NCBI GenBank assembly: GCA_963803295.1
Contig: CAWDMC010000005.1
Coordinates: 124,001 to 188,000, forward strand
Length of the DNA: 64,000 nt
Source of the DNA: CAWDMC01 sp963803295
GTDB lineage: Bacteria; Acidobacteriota; Terriglobia; UBA7540
Direction: 5' to 3'
The notes under the pieces were generated by a model. It did not search any database. It was not told where the DNA came from and was given only the letters and a program-made list of their open reading frames with translations. The translations under genes and the position numbers were made by a program. Shown in pieces: positions 51,319 to 59,732 of this stretch. The first letter of the stretch is position 1, and every line of letters begins with the position of its first letter.

Positions 51319-53391
51319 ATGGCTGTGAATACCAAACCCGCGAAGAATAACGCCGGATCGGCCACCGACTGGATTGTGCCGATGCTGGCGGTGTGCATGG
51401 TGTTCGTGATGGTGGTGCCGGTTCCCGCCTTCATGCTGGACATCTTCCTGGCCACTAGCTTGACCCTGGGCGTATTAGTGCTACTGACCTCGATGTATAT
51501 CGTGAAGCCGGTAGAATTCTCCGTGTTCCCTTCTCTCCTGCTCTTGCTGACCCTATTCCGGCTCTCGCTCAACTTGGCGAGCAGCCGTCGCATTCTGCTT
51601 CATGGTAATGAAGGCGCGGCGGCCGCCGGCCATGTGATCCAGGCCTTCGGCCAGTTCGTAGTGGGGGGCAACTATGTCGTCGGATTCGTACTGTTTATCG
51701 CCCTAATCGCCATCCAGTACATCGTGATCAACCACGGAGCGGTGCGTATCGCCGAAGTCACGGCGCGGTTCACCCTGGACGCCATGCCGGGCAAACAGAT
51801 GGCAATCGATGCTGACCTGGCCGCTGGATTGATCAACGAGAGCGAGGCGCAGACCCGGCGCAGGCTGATCGCCCACGAGGCCGAGTTCTATGGCGCCATG
51901 GATGGCGCAGCCCGCTTCAGCCAGCGCGACTCGATGGCCACCATCCTGATCACGGCGATTAACATCATCGCCGGATTCCTGATCGGCGTCTTCTATCTGG
52001 GTATTCCGTTTCAGGATGCCCTCAAGACTTACACAGTCCTCACTGTAGGCGATGGCCTGGTCACCCTGATTCCCTCGCTGCTGGTTTCAGTGGCGGGCGC
52101 CATGGTGGCGACCCGGGCCTCGTCGGAATCCGCCCTTGGCCTGGACCTGGCAAAACAACTGCTGCCGCGCTCTCGCCCGTTGTGGACGGCCTCGGGCGCG
52201 ATGTTGGTGCTTGGGCTGATCCCGGGATTGCCGAAGTTCTCCTTTTTCCTTCTGGCGGGAGTGACCGGCTATCTGGCGACCCGCGTGGGCAGGAAGACGG
52301 CGGAGGCGGCCACGAAAGGCACGGTCAAGCCGGGAGAGACAAAGCCGCAGGGCCAGGAAGCACTGACAACACTGCCCAGGCTCGACGATCTGAGCCTGGA
52401 AGTGGGCTACGGGCTGGTGGCGCTGGTGGATCAGGCCCAAGGCGGACAGTTGCTGCAGCGCGTTAAGGCGCTGCGACGTCATCTTGCTTTGCAGGTGGGA
52501 TTTCTGGTGCCACCCGTGCACGTCACCGATAACCCCCAACTGAACCCCAAGGAGTACGTCGTCAAGCTGCGCGGCGTGGAAATCGCTCGCTGGGAAATGT
52601 GGAACGATTCCCTGCTGGCCATCAGCTCCGAAGTCGTCGGACAACCCATCGTGGGCAAGGACACCAAGGAACCTGCCTTCGGTGTGGCCGCCAAGTGGAT
52701 AGCGGCAAATCAGCGCGAGCAGGCCCTGGCGGCCGGCTACGCGGTGGTCGACCAGACGTCAGTAATGGCTACTCACCTGGCGGAAGTGATCAAACAGCAC
52801 GCCCATGAGCTACTAACCAGGCAGGAGACCAAGCGCCTGCTCGATTCCCTGTCCGAGTCACAGCCCAAACTCGTGGAAGAACTGGTGCCGAAGGTTATGA
52901 GCCTGGGAGAAGTGCAGAGGGTCATGCAGCAACTGTTACGCGAGCAAGTTTCGATTCGCGATTTGACGACCATACTCGAAACTCTGCTGGATACAGCTTC
53001 GGTAAACAAGAATCCGATCCTGCTGGTGGAATCGGTGCGCCAGTCGCTTTCGCGCTCGCTCGTCAGGCCCTTGCTCAACGACCAGGGCAAACTCACCGTT
53101 GTAACCATCGATCCGCAGATGGAAGAACAAATTTACCAGGCTTTCGATCCGCAATCAGGCGCGACCCGCTCACCCATCGCCCAGGCTTCCTTCCTGCGCA
53201 GAATGGTCGACGGTCTGCGCGCCTTCATGGGCGATCAGGTTGCGGTGGCCTGCCCGACGCTGGTTTGTAGTTCGCCAGCGAGATTTCACCTACGGCGGCT
53301 TCTTGAACCCTTTCTTCCCAAGCTCGTCGTACTTTCGCCCGCTGAAATCCCAACGGCGATTTCTATTCAGTCGATGGGAGTCGTTCACTAA
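51319..53391 (+). CDS. flhA: Flagellar export gate protein FlhA
   Basis: A 690-residue protein. The N-terminal half has eight membrane helices, the FHIPEP-type conserved blocks (FPSLLLLLTLFRLSLNLASS, RRILL; VRIAEVTARFTLDAMPGKQM, AIDADL; AEFYGAMDGAARFSQRD) and GDGLVTLIPSLLVSVAGAMV. The C-terminal cytoplasmic half forms the nonameric ring that receives chaperone-substrate complexes. It is 140 bases after flhB. Length is normal for the family. Confidence 0.96.
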   Translation: MAVNTKPAKNNAGSATDWIVPMLAVCMVFVMVVPVPAFMLDIFLATSLTLGVLVLLTSMYIVKPVEFSVFPSLLLLLTLFRLSLNLASSRRILLHGNEGAAAAGHVIQAFGQFVVGGNYVVGFVLFIALIAIQYIVINHGAVRIAEVTARFTLDAMPGKQMAIDADLAAGLINESEAQTRRRLIAHEAEFYGAMDGAARFSQRDSMATILITAINIIAGFLIGVFYLGIPFQDALKTYTVLTVGDGLVTLIPSLLVSVAGAMVATRASSESALGLDLAKQLLPRSRPLWTASGAMLVLGLIPGLPKFSFFLLAGVTGYLATRVGRKTAEAATKGTVKPGETKPQGQEALTTLPRLDDLSLEVGYGLVALVDQAQGGQLLQRVKALRRHLALQVGFLVPPVHVTDNPQLNPKEYVVKLRGVEIARWEMWNDSLLAISSEVVGQPIVGKDTKEPAFGVAAKWIAANQREQALAAGYAVVDQTSVMATHLAEVIKQHAHELLTRQETKRLLDSLSESQPKLVEELVPKVMSLGEVQRVMQQLLREQVSIRDLTTILETLLDTASVNKNPILLVESVRQSLSRSLVRPLLNDQGKLTVVTIDPQMEEQIYQAFDPQSGATRSPIAQASFLRRMVDGLRAFMGDQVAVACPTLVCSSPARFHLRRLLEPFLPKLVVLSPAEIPTAISIQSMGVVH

Positions 53392-53454
53392 GGTTGGTCC
53401 GCCCCTGGACCCAAGAAGGACTGCACCAAGGTTTAGAGAGGGTAAGGGTAAACA

Positions 53455-54318
53455 ATGAGTTCGGCTACTAGACAATATCAGGAAATCTCGACCCTAGACC
53501 AGGAAGAGCGTGACCGCCTCCTGATGGATCACCTGCCGCAAGTGCAATACATCGCACGGCGTATCCACGATCGATTGCCCCAGCACGTACCGATTGAAGA
53601 TATGGTGAACGCCGGCGTGGTGGGTCTGCTGGAGGCGATCCGGAACTTCGATCCGACGCGCAACGTGCAGATAAAGACGTACGCCAAGATACGGATCCAG
53701 GGGGCGATCCTGGACAGCCTGCGTGATCTCGACTGGGGACCGCGCAAGTTACGGCGAAGGGCGCGTGAGGTCGAACAATCGAATCAAAAGATGCAGGCGC
53801 TGCTCGGACGCATGCCCACGGAGCCGGAGTTGGCGGCCGATCTTGGTCTGGATTTGCGGGATCTGCAGCGTCTACTCTCCGAGCTGCGCGGCCTCGATCT
53901 GGGCAGTCTGCAGGAGATGACTTCGGAAGGCAGCCAGGAGGACTGGTCCTGCCGCTATGTTCCCAACACACCTCAGGAGGACCCGCTCTACCTCTGCCTT
54001 CGCTCCGAGATGCGCGACTGCCTGGCGCAGGCCATTGCTGAACTCCCTGAACGCGAGCGGCAGCTGATGGCGCTCTACTACGTGGACGAACTGACCATGA
54101 AAGAAGTGGGGATGGTGTTGGGTCTCGGTGAAGGACGCATCTCGCAACTCCACTCCGCCGCACTCGTCCGCTTGCGGGCTCGCCTCCGACAGCTCCTGGG
54201 AATGAAGATGTCCGCCGAAGGGGCTTCCGTCTCCACTGCCGGCGACGGACGCGAGAGGCGCCATGGGCGTCCCCCCAAAAGGCGGACAGCCAGCATGATC
54301 GCCGAGCGCGAGGTGTAA
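53455..54318 (+). CDS. fliA: Flagellar RNA polymerase sigma factor FliA
   Basis: A 287-residue sigma-28-type factor. Region 2: MDHLPQVQYIARRIHDRLPQ, MVNAGVVGLLEAIRNFDPTR and QIKTYAKIRIQGAILDSLRD; region 3: LRRRAREVEQSNQKMQAL; region 4: LPERERQLMALYYVDELTMK and GLGEGRISQLHSAALVRLR. A basic tail of about 40 residues (RHGRPPKRRTASM) follows region 4. It should drive late flagellar genes, which are not in this window. It sits between flhA and fliM. Confidence 0.93.
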   Translation: MSSATRQYQEISTLDQEERDRLLMDHLPQVQYIARRIHDRLPQHVPIEDMVNAGVVGLLEAIRNFDPTRNVQIKTYAKIRIQGAILDSLRDLDWGPRKLRRRAREVEQSNQKMQALLGRMPTEPELAADLGLDLRDLQRLLSELRGLDLGSLQEMTSEGSQEDWSCRYVPNTPQEDPLYLCLRSEMRDCLAQAIAELPERERQLMALYYVDELTMKEVGMVLGLGEGRISQLHSAALVRLRARLRQLLGMKMSAEGASVSTAGDGRERRHGRPPKRRTASMIAEREV

Positions 54319-54377
54319 GGGCAACCTTCAGGTTCGTCACGGGCAGGCACAAGGCCTGCCACTACGAGTAAGAAGTT

Positions 54378-55370
54378 ATGGAGAAGATCCTCAATCAGGA
54401 AGAAATTGACGCATTATTACGCGCGACTCAAAACCGCAGCATGGGTGCAGCGAAGGCCGAGCGTAAATCGCAGCCGATCACTCCCTACACCTTCGGTCAG
54501 GCGGGCAGGATCACCGCGCAGCAGGTGGGCTCCGTAAGCCTGCTGCACGACACTTTTGCCCGCAGCCTTAGCCAACGCCTGGGAGCATTCCTGCGAGTCT
54601 CCTTCGAGGCCGCGCTAGTCTCGGCCGAGCAATTAACCTACAACGAGTTTTTGCAGCGCCTTTCCGAAGTACCCTACCTGGCCACCATCAACCTGCAACC
54701 GGCGGACGCGACCGCGGTAATGGACTTCGATCTTAACCTGGCGTTTCCTATCATCGACCTCCTGCTGGGGGGTGATGGCTTGCCCGTTCCTGTCACCCGC
54801 GATGCCACCGAGATCGAGGAGGATATTCTCGAGAGCGTGATGAAGATCGTGTGCCAGGAGCTCGAAGCAGTTTGGGAGCCCCTGGTGGGCCTGCACTTCG
54901 TGTTCGACGGGCGGCAGCCACAGGCCCAGGTGCCGCGGCTGATTCCTCCAGCGGAAAAGGTACTGAGCCTGAGTTTCGAGATCAAGATCCCAGGCACCCA
55001 CGGCTCCTTAAACCTGGCCTTCCCCGCCAGCGTATCGAGCTCCTTGCTGCGCAAGATTTCCGAACAGTGGCTTACACGCAAGCGCCGTTCGAGTAGCGAC
55101 GAGACCGCGCACCGGCGGCAGGTGCTTGACGGCTGTCGTTTCGCAATCGAAATGACGCTCGGCAAAACGGCAGTGCGTGGCCGCGATCTGCTCGGGCTCG
55201 AGCCTGGCCAGGTGCTGGTGCTGCAACACCGGGTGAACGAACCGGTGCAGATTTCGGTGGCAGGCAAGAGGCTATTCACCGCCTTTCCGGTAGCCTGTGA
55301 TAATCGGCGCGGCGGCATGATTCAAGGCAAACGGCCAAGCGCGGATCCTTCTTTAAAGGAACTGTCATGA
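54378..55370 (+). CDS. fliM: Flagellar motor switch protein FliM
   Basis: A 330-residue C-ring protein. The N-terminus KILNQEEIDALLRA is the CheY-P binding motif. The middle CheC-like domain and the C-terminal SpoA domain (about 245-320; MTLGKTAVRGRDLLGLEPGQ, VLVLQHRVNEPVQISVAGKR) follow. Its stop overlaps the start of the next gene as ATGA, so the two are translated together. A CheY gene lies 2.8 kb further along the operon. Confidence 0.94.
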   Translation: MEKILNQEEIDALLRATQNRSMGAAKAERKSQPITPYTFGQAGRITAQQVGSVSLLHDTFARSLSQRLGAFLRVSFEAALVSAEQLTYNEFLQRLSEVPYLATINLQPADATAVMDFDLNLAFPIIDLLLGGDGLPVPVTRDATEIEEDILESVMKIVCQELEAVWEPLVGLHFVFDGRQPQAQVPRLIPPAEKVLSLSFEIKIPGTHGSLNLAFPASVSSSLLRKISEQWLTRKRRSSSDETAHRRQVLDGCRFAIEMTLGKTAVRGRDLLGLEPGQVLVLQHRVNEPVQISVAGKRLFTAFPVACDNRRGGMIQGKRPSADPSLKELS

Positions 55371-56227
55371 GCGTCGTCAAAACTTCCGGACTGGGCGTGC
55401 GCGACTTCAACCAGACTTGGGTGTCGAGCCTGACTGACGTCATTCAGCAGGTCGGCGGAGACGCCTTTAAAGCGGATCTCCTCACGGGAGACGCACTCAA
55501 GGCGCAGCTCGCATTTCCCGGCGGAACTCCCGAACTGGTGCGGTTCGCGCTCGAGGGAGCGCTACACGGGGAAATGGTCCTTACCGTGTCACCGAAAGAT
55601 GCCGTGCGTCTGTCGGCGATCCTGATGGGTGATTCCTTCGACGAGAATGCCCCAGTTCAGGTTCAAGACGACCACCGAGGCGCTTTGGCGGAACTCCTCC
55701 GCCAGGTAGCCGGGATAGCCGGCACTTCGCTTTCGCAAAAAGTCGGTGCGGAAGTCCGAACCAACTTTGGGGGAACGGATAAGCCGCAATGGCGCGCGGA
55801 ATTCGAGGCGGGTTTTCGCTTTAGCAACCCCAGCGGCGCCACCTTCTCCCTGGTTATCTCTCTCAGTCAGGAACTGGTGAATTCGTTCCAGGGCGCAGCC
55901 GAGCCGGAACCCCTGGAATACCCTCAGGCGCGGCCGGCGCCTCCGGCGAAGGAACCAGGGCGCGAGGCCAACATCGATCTGCTGATGGATGTGGATCTGG
56001 ATGTAACCCTACGCTTTGGGGAACGCCAACTGCTGCTTCGCGACGTTCTGGAGTTGGTCCCCGGCGCCGTCGTCGAGCTCGACCAGCAGATTCAGGAACC
56101 GGTGGAACTGCTCGTGGGCCGCAAGGTCGTAGCGCGCGGCGAGGTCGTAGTGGTGGATGGTAACTACGGCCTGCGTGTCACTGAAATCGCCAGCCGCCTG
56201 GAGCGCATCGAGTCGCTTCGGGGTTAG
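55367..56227 (+). CDS. fliN: FliN/FliY-like switch protein with CheC-like N-terminus
   Basis: A 286-residue protein. Residues 205-283 are a SpoA domain (LLMDVDLDVTLRFGERQLLL, LELVPGAVVELDQQIQEPVE, VVARGEVVVVDGNYGLRVTE). The first 180 residues are a CheC/CheX-like alpha/beta region with FALEGALHGEMVLTVSPKDA and ALAELLRQVAGIAGTSL, joined by a Pro-rich linker. FliY of Bacillus has this two-part plan and dephosphorylates CheY-P; the E-x2-N-x3-G motif needed for that is not evident here, so activity is doubtful. Coupled to fliM by a four-base overlap. Confidence 0.85.
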   Translation: MSVVKTSGLGVRDFNQTWVSSLTDVIQQVGGDAFKADLLTGDALKAQLAFPGGTPELVRFALEGALHGEMVLTVSPKDAVRLSAILMGDSFDENAPVQVQDDHRGALAELLRQVAGIAGTSLSQKVGAEVRTNFGGTDKPQWRAEFEAGFRFSNPSGATFSLVISLSQELVNSFQGAAEPEPLEYPQARPAPPAKEPGREANIDLLMDVDLDVTLRFGERQLLLRDVLELVPGAVVELDQQIQEPVELLVGRKVVARGEVVVVDGNYGLRVTEIASRLERIESLRG

Positions 56228-56243
56228 GCGGCCGTAGCACAAC

Positions 56244-57125
56244 ATGAAACCACGTTGGCCCCATCAGTGTGAGAACTCAAAGTGCCTGAATCGCGGGCGT
56301 CTCTGGCGAAGCGTTTCGGGGAAGACGGTAGGCATCGTATTCCAACGGCACTGGTATTGCGATTTCTCTTGCCTGGAGCAGGTCGCCTGCGACGCCTATA
56401 CCCGTCTCATTTCGGAACCCCTGGCCACGAGGCAACATGAAGCGCGTCTGCCCCTGGGACTGGTGCTCCTATCGAGCGGCGTCATCGATGACCGACTGCT
56501 GAAGAGCACGCTGGACATGCAACGGCGGGCGGGCAGCGCCCGCCTGGGCGAGCTGCTGCTGCGATCGGGCCTGGTGACCGAGCGGCAGATCACGGCGGCG
56601 CTGGGCATCCAGTGGAATTGCCCCGTTTTTCCACTGGAGGACTGCCCCGACTTCCGGGAGTTGGCAGGCTGGACGCCGCTCCCGATTCTCGAGTCGTATC
56701 ACATGGCTCTGGTGCACTATCTGCCGGCGAGCCAGCATCTCTATGTGGCCTTTTCGGAAGCCGTGAATTACGGAGTGCTCTATGCGCTCGAGCAGTTGTT
56801 CGACTGTCGCACCGAACCGGCTTTGGCCGGCCGGTCAGCGATGGAACGGGCGCTCAGCGAAATCCGCCGGCATCCGAGGCCGGCTGAACGTCTCCTCGAG
56901 GGCCAGTACGATGCACCGGGCATCGCCCGCCTCGTTCGCCAGCAGGCGGTCGCCCTCAACGCCCAAGAGGTGCGGGCGGTACGCTGTAGCGAATACGTCT
57001 GGACGCACTTCCAGGCAGAAGGCAAATCCGCGGCCAATCTGTTGTTCCGCGCGAGTCCAGTCAATGAAACCGCCGGCAAGGAGAGCACCGGTGCCGCGGT
57101 GCCAGAAGCAGTGAGAGTAAAATAA
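56244..57125 (+). CDS. Cys-pair protein with MshEN/GspE-N-like domain
   Basis: A 293-residue protein of unknown function. C9-x4-C14 and C39-x3-C43 may bind zinc. Residues about 68-93 and 100-123 look like the two 24-residue halves of an MshEN motif: GLVLLSSGVIDDRLLKSTL, a short spacer RRAGSA, then RLGELLLRSGLVTERQITAA. Residues 125-200 (CPVFPLEDC, PLPILESYHMALVHYLPA, LYVAFSEAVNYGVLYALEQL) fit the second half of the GspE N-terminal domain. No ATPase follows. MshEN domains bind cyclic di-GMP, so this may be a receptor linked to the flagellum (inference). It starts 16 bases after the FliN/FliY-like gene. Confidence 0.7.
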   Translation: MKPRWPHQCENSKCLNRGRLWRSVSGKTVGIVFQRHWYCDFSCLEQVACDAYTRLISEPLATRQHEARLPLGLVLLSSGVIDDRLLKSTLDMQRRAGSARLGELLLRSGLVTERQITAALGIQWNCPVFPLEDCPDFRELAGWTPLPILESYHMALVHYLPASQHLYVAFSEAVNYGVLYALEQLFDCRTEPALAGRSAMERALSEIRRHPRPAERLLEGQYDAPGIARLVRQQAVALNAQEVRAVRCSEYVWTHFQAEGKSAANLLFRASPVNETAGKESTGAAVPEAVRVK

Positions 57126-57185
57126 TCGCTTGTGATTGAAGTTTAGAAGTCCAATTGCCGATAGAAGGATGTTGTCAGTAATTTC

Positions 57186-58166
57186 ATGAGGGGAGCCGCC
57201 ACTTTGTTGCACCAACTGAACGCCCAAAGCGGTGGCCAGGATCCGCTCGAGAGGGAAGAGCCCAAAACTGCCGGGATATCGCGCAGTCTCTCTGAGGATT
57301 TGCCCGTCCTCCCCGACCATGTTTTCCGGCTGAATGCCATTCTGAGCGCTTCGCCCGTCGATCTGAATCGTTTGAGCCGATTCAGCGAAACTGATCCAGG
57401 GCTGCTGCGGCAAGTGATTCGATGCGCTAACTCGGCCTTGTTCGATCTGCCCCAGCCGGTTTCAACGATTGAGCAGGCTGCGGTTTCAGTGGGTACGGAC
57501 AACCTCCGCACCCTGATTCTGGCCTGCGCCTTAGTGGAGTACGTCAGTCGCCAACTGGACCCCCGGCAGGAACAGGCGTTCTGGCGTCACGGCTTCCTCA
57601 CCGCCGTGCTGAGCGAGCGCATCGGCCGCTGGACCGAATATCCGCAGCCTGAGCAGGCTTACCTGGCAGGGATGCTGCACGATGTGGGAATGTTGCCGCT
57701 GCTGCGCGCAAGCTTACGGAATCCGGACAAATGGGGGTTGCTGCGGCTCGAAGAAGAAGGCTCACTCGCCCTCGAACGCCGGACGTTCGGCATCGATCAC
57801 GCCACTCTAGGCCATTGGATCGGGGTTTCGTGGGGTTTTCCCGCACCCCTGGTGGAAGTCTTGGAATTTCATCATGACCCGCAGTGGGGAGGCGGAGAAG
57901 CGCCCCTGGTGAGCATCGTACGCGCGGCCGACGGTTTCTGCCTGGCTTGCCGCCGTAGCCAGTCCTCGGCTGCGGAAGGCGGCCCGACGAATACACCGAT
58001 GCGCCTGGGCGAACAGAAAATCCTCGCCGCCTGTCTGCCGGAATTGAGTATTGTGTCCCGGTTACACTTGGCAGAGACGCTCGAATCCGATTTCATCCAC
58101 ACCGGCGAGTGGCTGGAATTGGGCCTGATGGAACCTTTGAGCCGGGTCTTTCCCGGGAAATCTTGA
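57186..58166 (+). CDS. HDOD-domain signalling protein
   Basis: A 326-residue protein. The HDOD domain covers about residues 40-250: LPVLPDHVFRLNAILSASPV, PGLLRQVIRCANSALFDLPQ, STIEQAAVSVGTDNLRTLIL, then YLAGMLHDVGMLPLLRASLR with an HD pair. HDOD proteins lack proven phosphodiesterase activity and often act in motility and second-messenger signalling. Its C-terminal 70 residues are not recognised. It is placed between the MshEN-like gene and cheY in the flagellar operon. Confidence 0.85.
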   Translation: MRGAATLLHQLNAQSGGQDPLEREEPKTAGISRSLSEDLPVLPDHVFRLNAILSASPVDLNRLSRFSETDPGLLRQVIRCANSALFDLPQPVSTIEQAAVSVGTDNLRTLILACALVEYVSRQLDPRQEQAFWRHGFLTAVLSERIGRWTEYPQPEQAYLAGMLHDVGMLPLLRASLRNPDKWGLLRLEEEGSLALERRTFGIDHATLGHWIGVSWGFPAPLVEVLEFHHDPQWGGGEAPLVSIVRAADGFCLACRRSQSSAAEGGPTNTPMRLGEQKILAACLPELSIVSRLHLAETLESDFIHTGEWLELGLMEPLSRVFPGKS

Positions 58167-58187
58167 TCGCGCATACAAGGATGAGCC

Positions 58188-58565
58188 ATGAAGAAGAAGG
58201 TCTTGATTGTTGATGACTCCGCGGTAATGCGAAAGATCGTAGAGCGATCTCTCCGTCTTGCGGGTCTCGAACTCGAGAGCGTGCTCGAAGCCGAAAACGG
58301 CGCCGACGCACTCGTGCTGGTAAGAGCAAACACGTTTGACATGATCTTCAGCGACATTAATATGCCGAAAATGGACGGCCTGGAATTCGTAAGGCAGTTG
58401 CAGGGTGTGGAGAGCGCCCAGGGTGTCCCCGTCGTGATGATCACGACCGAGGGGAGCCAGTCCCGCGTCATGGAGGCGTTGTCACTCGGAGCTCAAGGAT
58501 ATATTCGAAAGCCCTTTACGCCCGACCAGGTGAAAGAGCGAATCATCCCCCTTTTTGAGAGGTAA
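58188..58565 (+). CDS. CheY-like response regulator
   Basis: A 125-residue stand-alone receiver. Acidic pair D9/D10 in LIVDDSAVMRKIVERSL, phospho-acceptor D56 in MIFSDINMPKMDG, Thr near VVMITTEGS and K108 in YIRKPFTPDQV complete the active site. The SRVMEAL motif matches chemotaxis-type receivers. It is 21 bases after the HDOD gene and three bases before a CheX-like phosphatase gene, so it probably delivers a signal to FliM, encoded in the same operon. Confidence 0.93.
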   Translation: MKKKVLIVDDSAVMRKIVERSLRLAGLELESVLEAENGADALVLVRANTFDMIFSDINMPKMDGLEFVRQLQGVESAQGVPVVMITTEGSQSRVMEALSLGAQGYIRKPFTPDQVKERIIPLFER

Positions 58566-58568
58566 GTC

Positions 58569-59123
58569 GTGGATACAACGTCCCAAAACATTTTTGACAA
58601 GCATGCCCGTCTCGTGATTTCGGCCCGCGCCAGTAGCAACGCGGAACAGCATGAGCACCACTGGCGCCTCCCCGAAGGCGGCTGGCCCAGCCTGCTCGAA
58701 ACCTCCATGCAGGAGGTTTTTGAGATGATGCTGGGAACGGCGGTGAGTTGCGATCCCAACCCGCAGTCTCTACCCGGCGCGAGTCTTACCGCCATGATCG
58801 GCCTGGCGGGAGATCTTTGTGGAGTCCTCAGCATCCGCTGCAGCACTGAAACTGCCTGTAAGCTGGTCGGGAAGATGCTCGGGTCCGATCCCGCCATGTT
58901 CGACGAGACCGCCATGGATGCGCTCGCCGAAATCTGCAACATGACTGCGGGCACCCTCAAAAGCAAAGTTCCTGGCCTCGAAGACCGGTGCCTGCTCTCC
59001 ACGCCCACGGTGATTCATGGACGCGAATATCGACTCCACTCGGTGGCCGACGGCGAGAGGTCCGAGGTAACGCTTAAGTTCGAGGGCGAGACCCTTTTGG
59101 TCACTCTCGAGCTGCACGGCTAG
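58569..59123 (+). CDS. CheX/CheC-like CheY-P phosphatase
   Basis: A 184-residue protein with a GTG start three bases after the cheY-like stop. The CheX-type domain lies at about 40-180: LLETSMQEVFEMMLG, LTAMIGLAGDLCGVLSIRCS, and MDALAEICNMTAGTLKSKV, where E-I-C-N-M-T-A-G gives the E-x2-N phosphatase motif. It should dephosphorylate the adjacent CheY. A stem-loop follows 96 bases later, so this is the last gene of the operon. Confidence 0.85.
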   Translation: MDTTSQNIFDKHARLVISARASSNAEQHEHHWRLPEGGWPSLLETSMQEVFEMMLGTAVSCDPNPQSLPGASLTAMIGLAGDLCGVLSIRCSTETACKLVGKMLGSDPAMFDETAMDALAEICNMTAGTLKSKVPGLEDRCLLSTPTVIHGREYRLHSVADGERSEVTLKFEGETLLVTLELHG

Positions 59124-59218
59124 TAGATCGATTCCAAATCGACGTTGCAGGTGTACCCAATATAGTCCCGCCACCCCTCTTTGCAATCCAACCCTGCGGC
59201 CACGCGGGGATTGAGTAG

Positions 59219-59242
59219 GGGAGGGCCTTTTACGGCCCTCCC
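59219..59242 (+). terminator. Hairpin after the flagellar operon
   Basis: GGGAGGGCC (59219-59227) and GGCCCTCCC (59234-59242) form a perfect nine-base stem with loop TTTTAC. No clean T-run follows, only CGTCCTATC. It is the best end point for the operon transcript. Confidence 0.5.
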
Positions 59243-59732
59243 GTCCTATCACATGGTGAGAAACCCCTGGTTAGGTTCTTCCAGCAGGGGGAGGCTTCCC
59301 CGCTCGTTCGGCAGTGGCGTTGCGAAAATTCCGTCCTGCGGCTCTCCGGGATTGGAATTATGATGATCCAGATGTGGAGACCCTCAAGGGAGCAGTCTTG
59401 GCAACACCCAGTCAACCGCTCGGCCGGAGTGGGGTGAGACCGGCAAGCCGATCTTTCCAGCCGGGATGTCTTCAACGGCTCAGTCCGGCAGCCCTCAAGG
59501 CATTTCTTGAGTATCAGACAGCTTTGGGGTTGCGGGAAAACGCTTCAACGGTCCGGAGCGCGGTGCCTGGTACGCAGCATTCTCGCTCGAAACCTCAAAT
59601 ATCGAGATAGCGCATCACAAAGACAGTGAGAAAAGGTGGCGAGGCGGTGCTCAGGTTCGCGAACGCATTTGCCCCGCCCGAGATCAGCTTTTAAGTCAAT
59701 AGGCTACTGACAGAAGTGGAAAGGAATCGCCC
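59243..59732. other. Intergenic stretch, no supported gene
   Basis: A 98-residue frame (59314-59610) is open but has no recognisable domain, no clear ribosome binding site and overlaps other short frames. The treY promoter should lie in the last part. Confidence 0.35.

Noticed and set aside
53468..54352. 294-residue minus-strand frame opposite fliA
   Set aside because: fliA regions 2-4 are clear on the plus strand; the opposite frame is Arg/Ser/Pro-rich shadow.
59314..59610. 98-residue frame before treY
   Set aside because: The piece FLEYQTALGLRENAST hinted at a recombinase N-terminus, but nothing else supports this.
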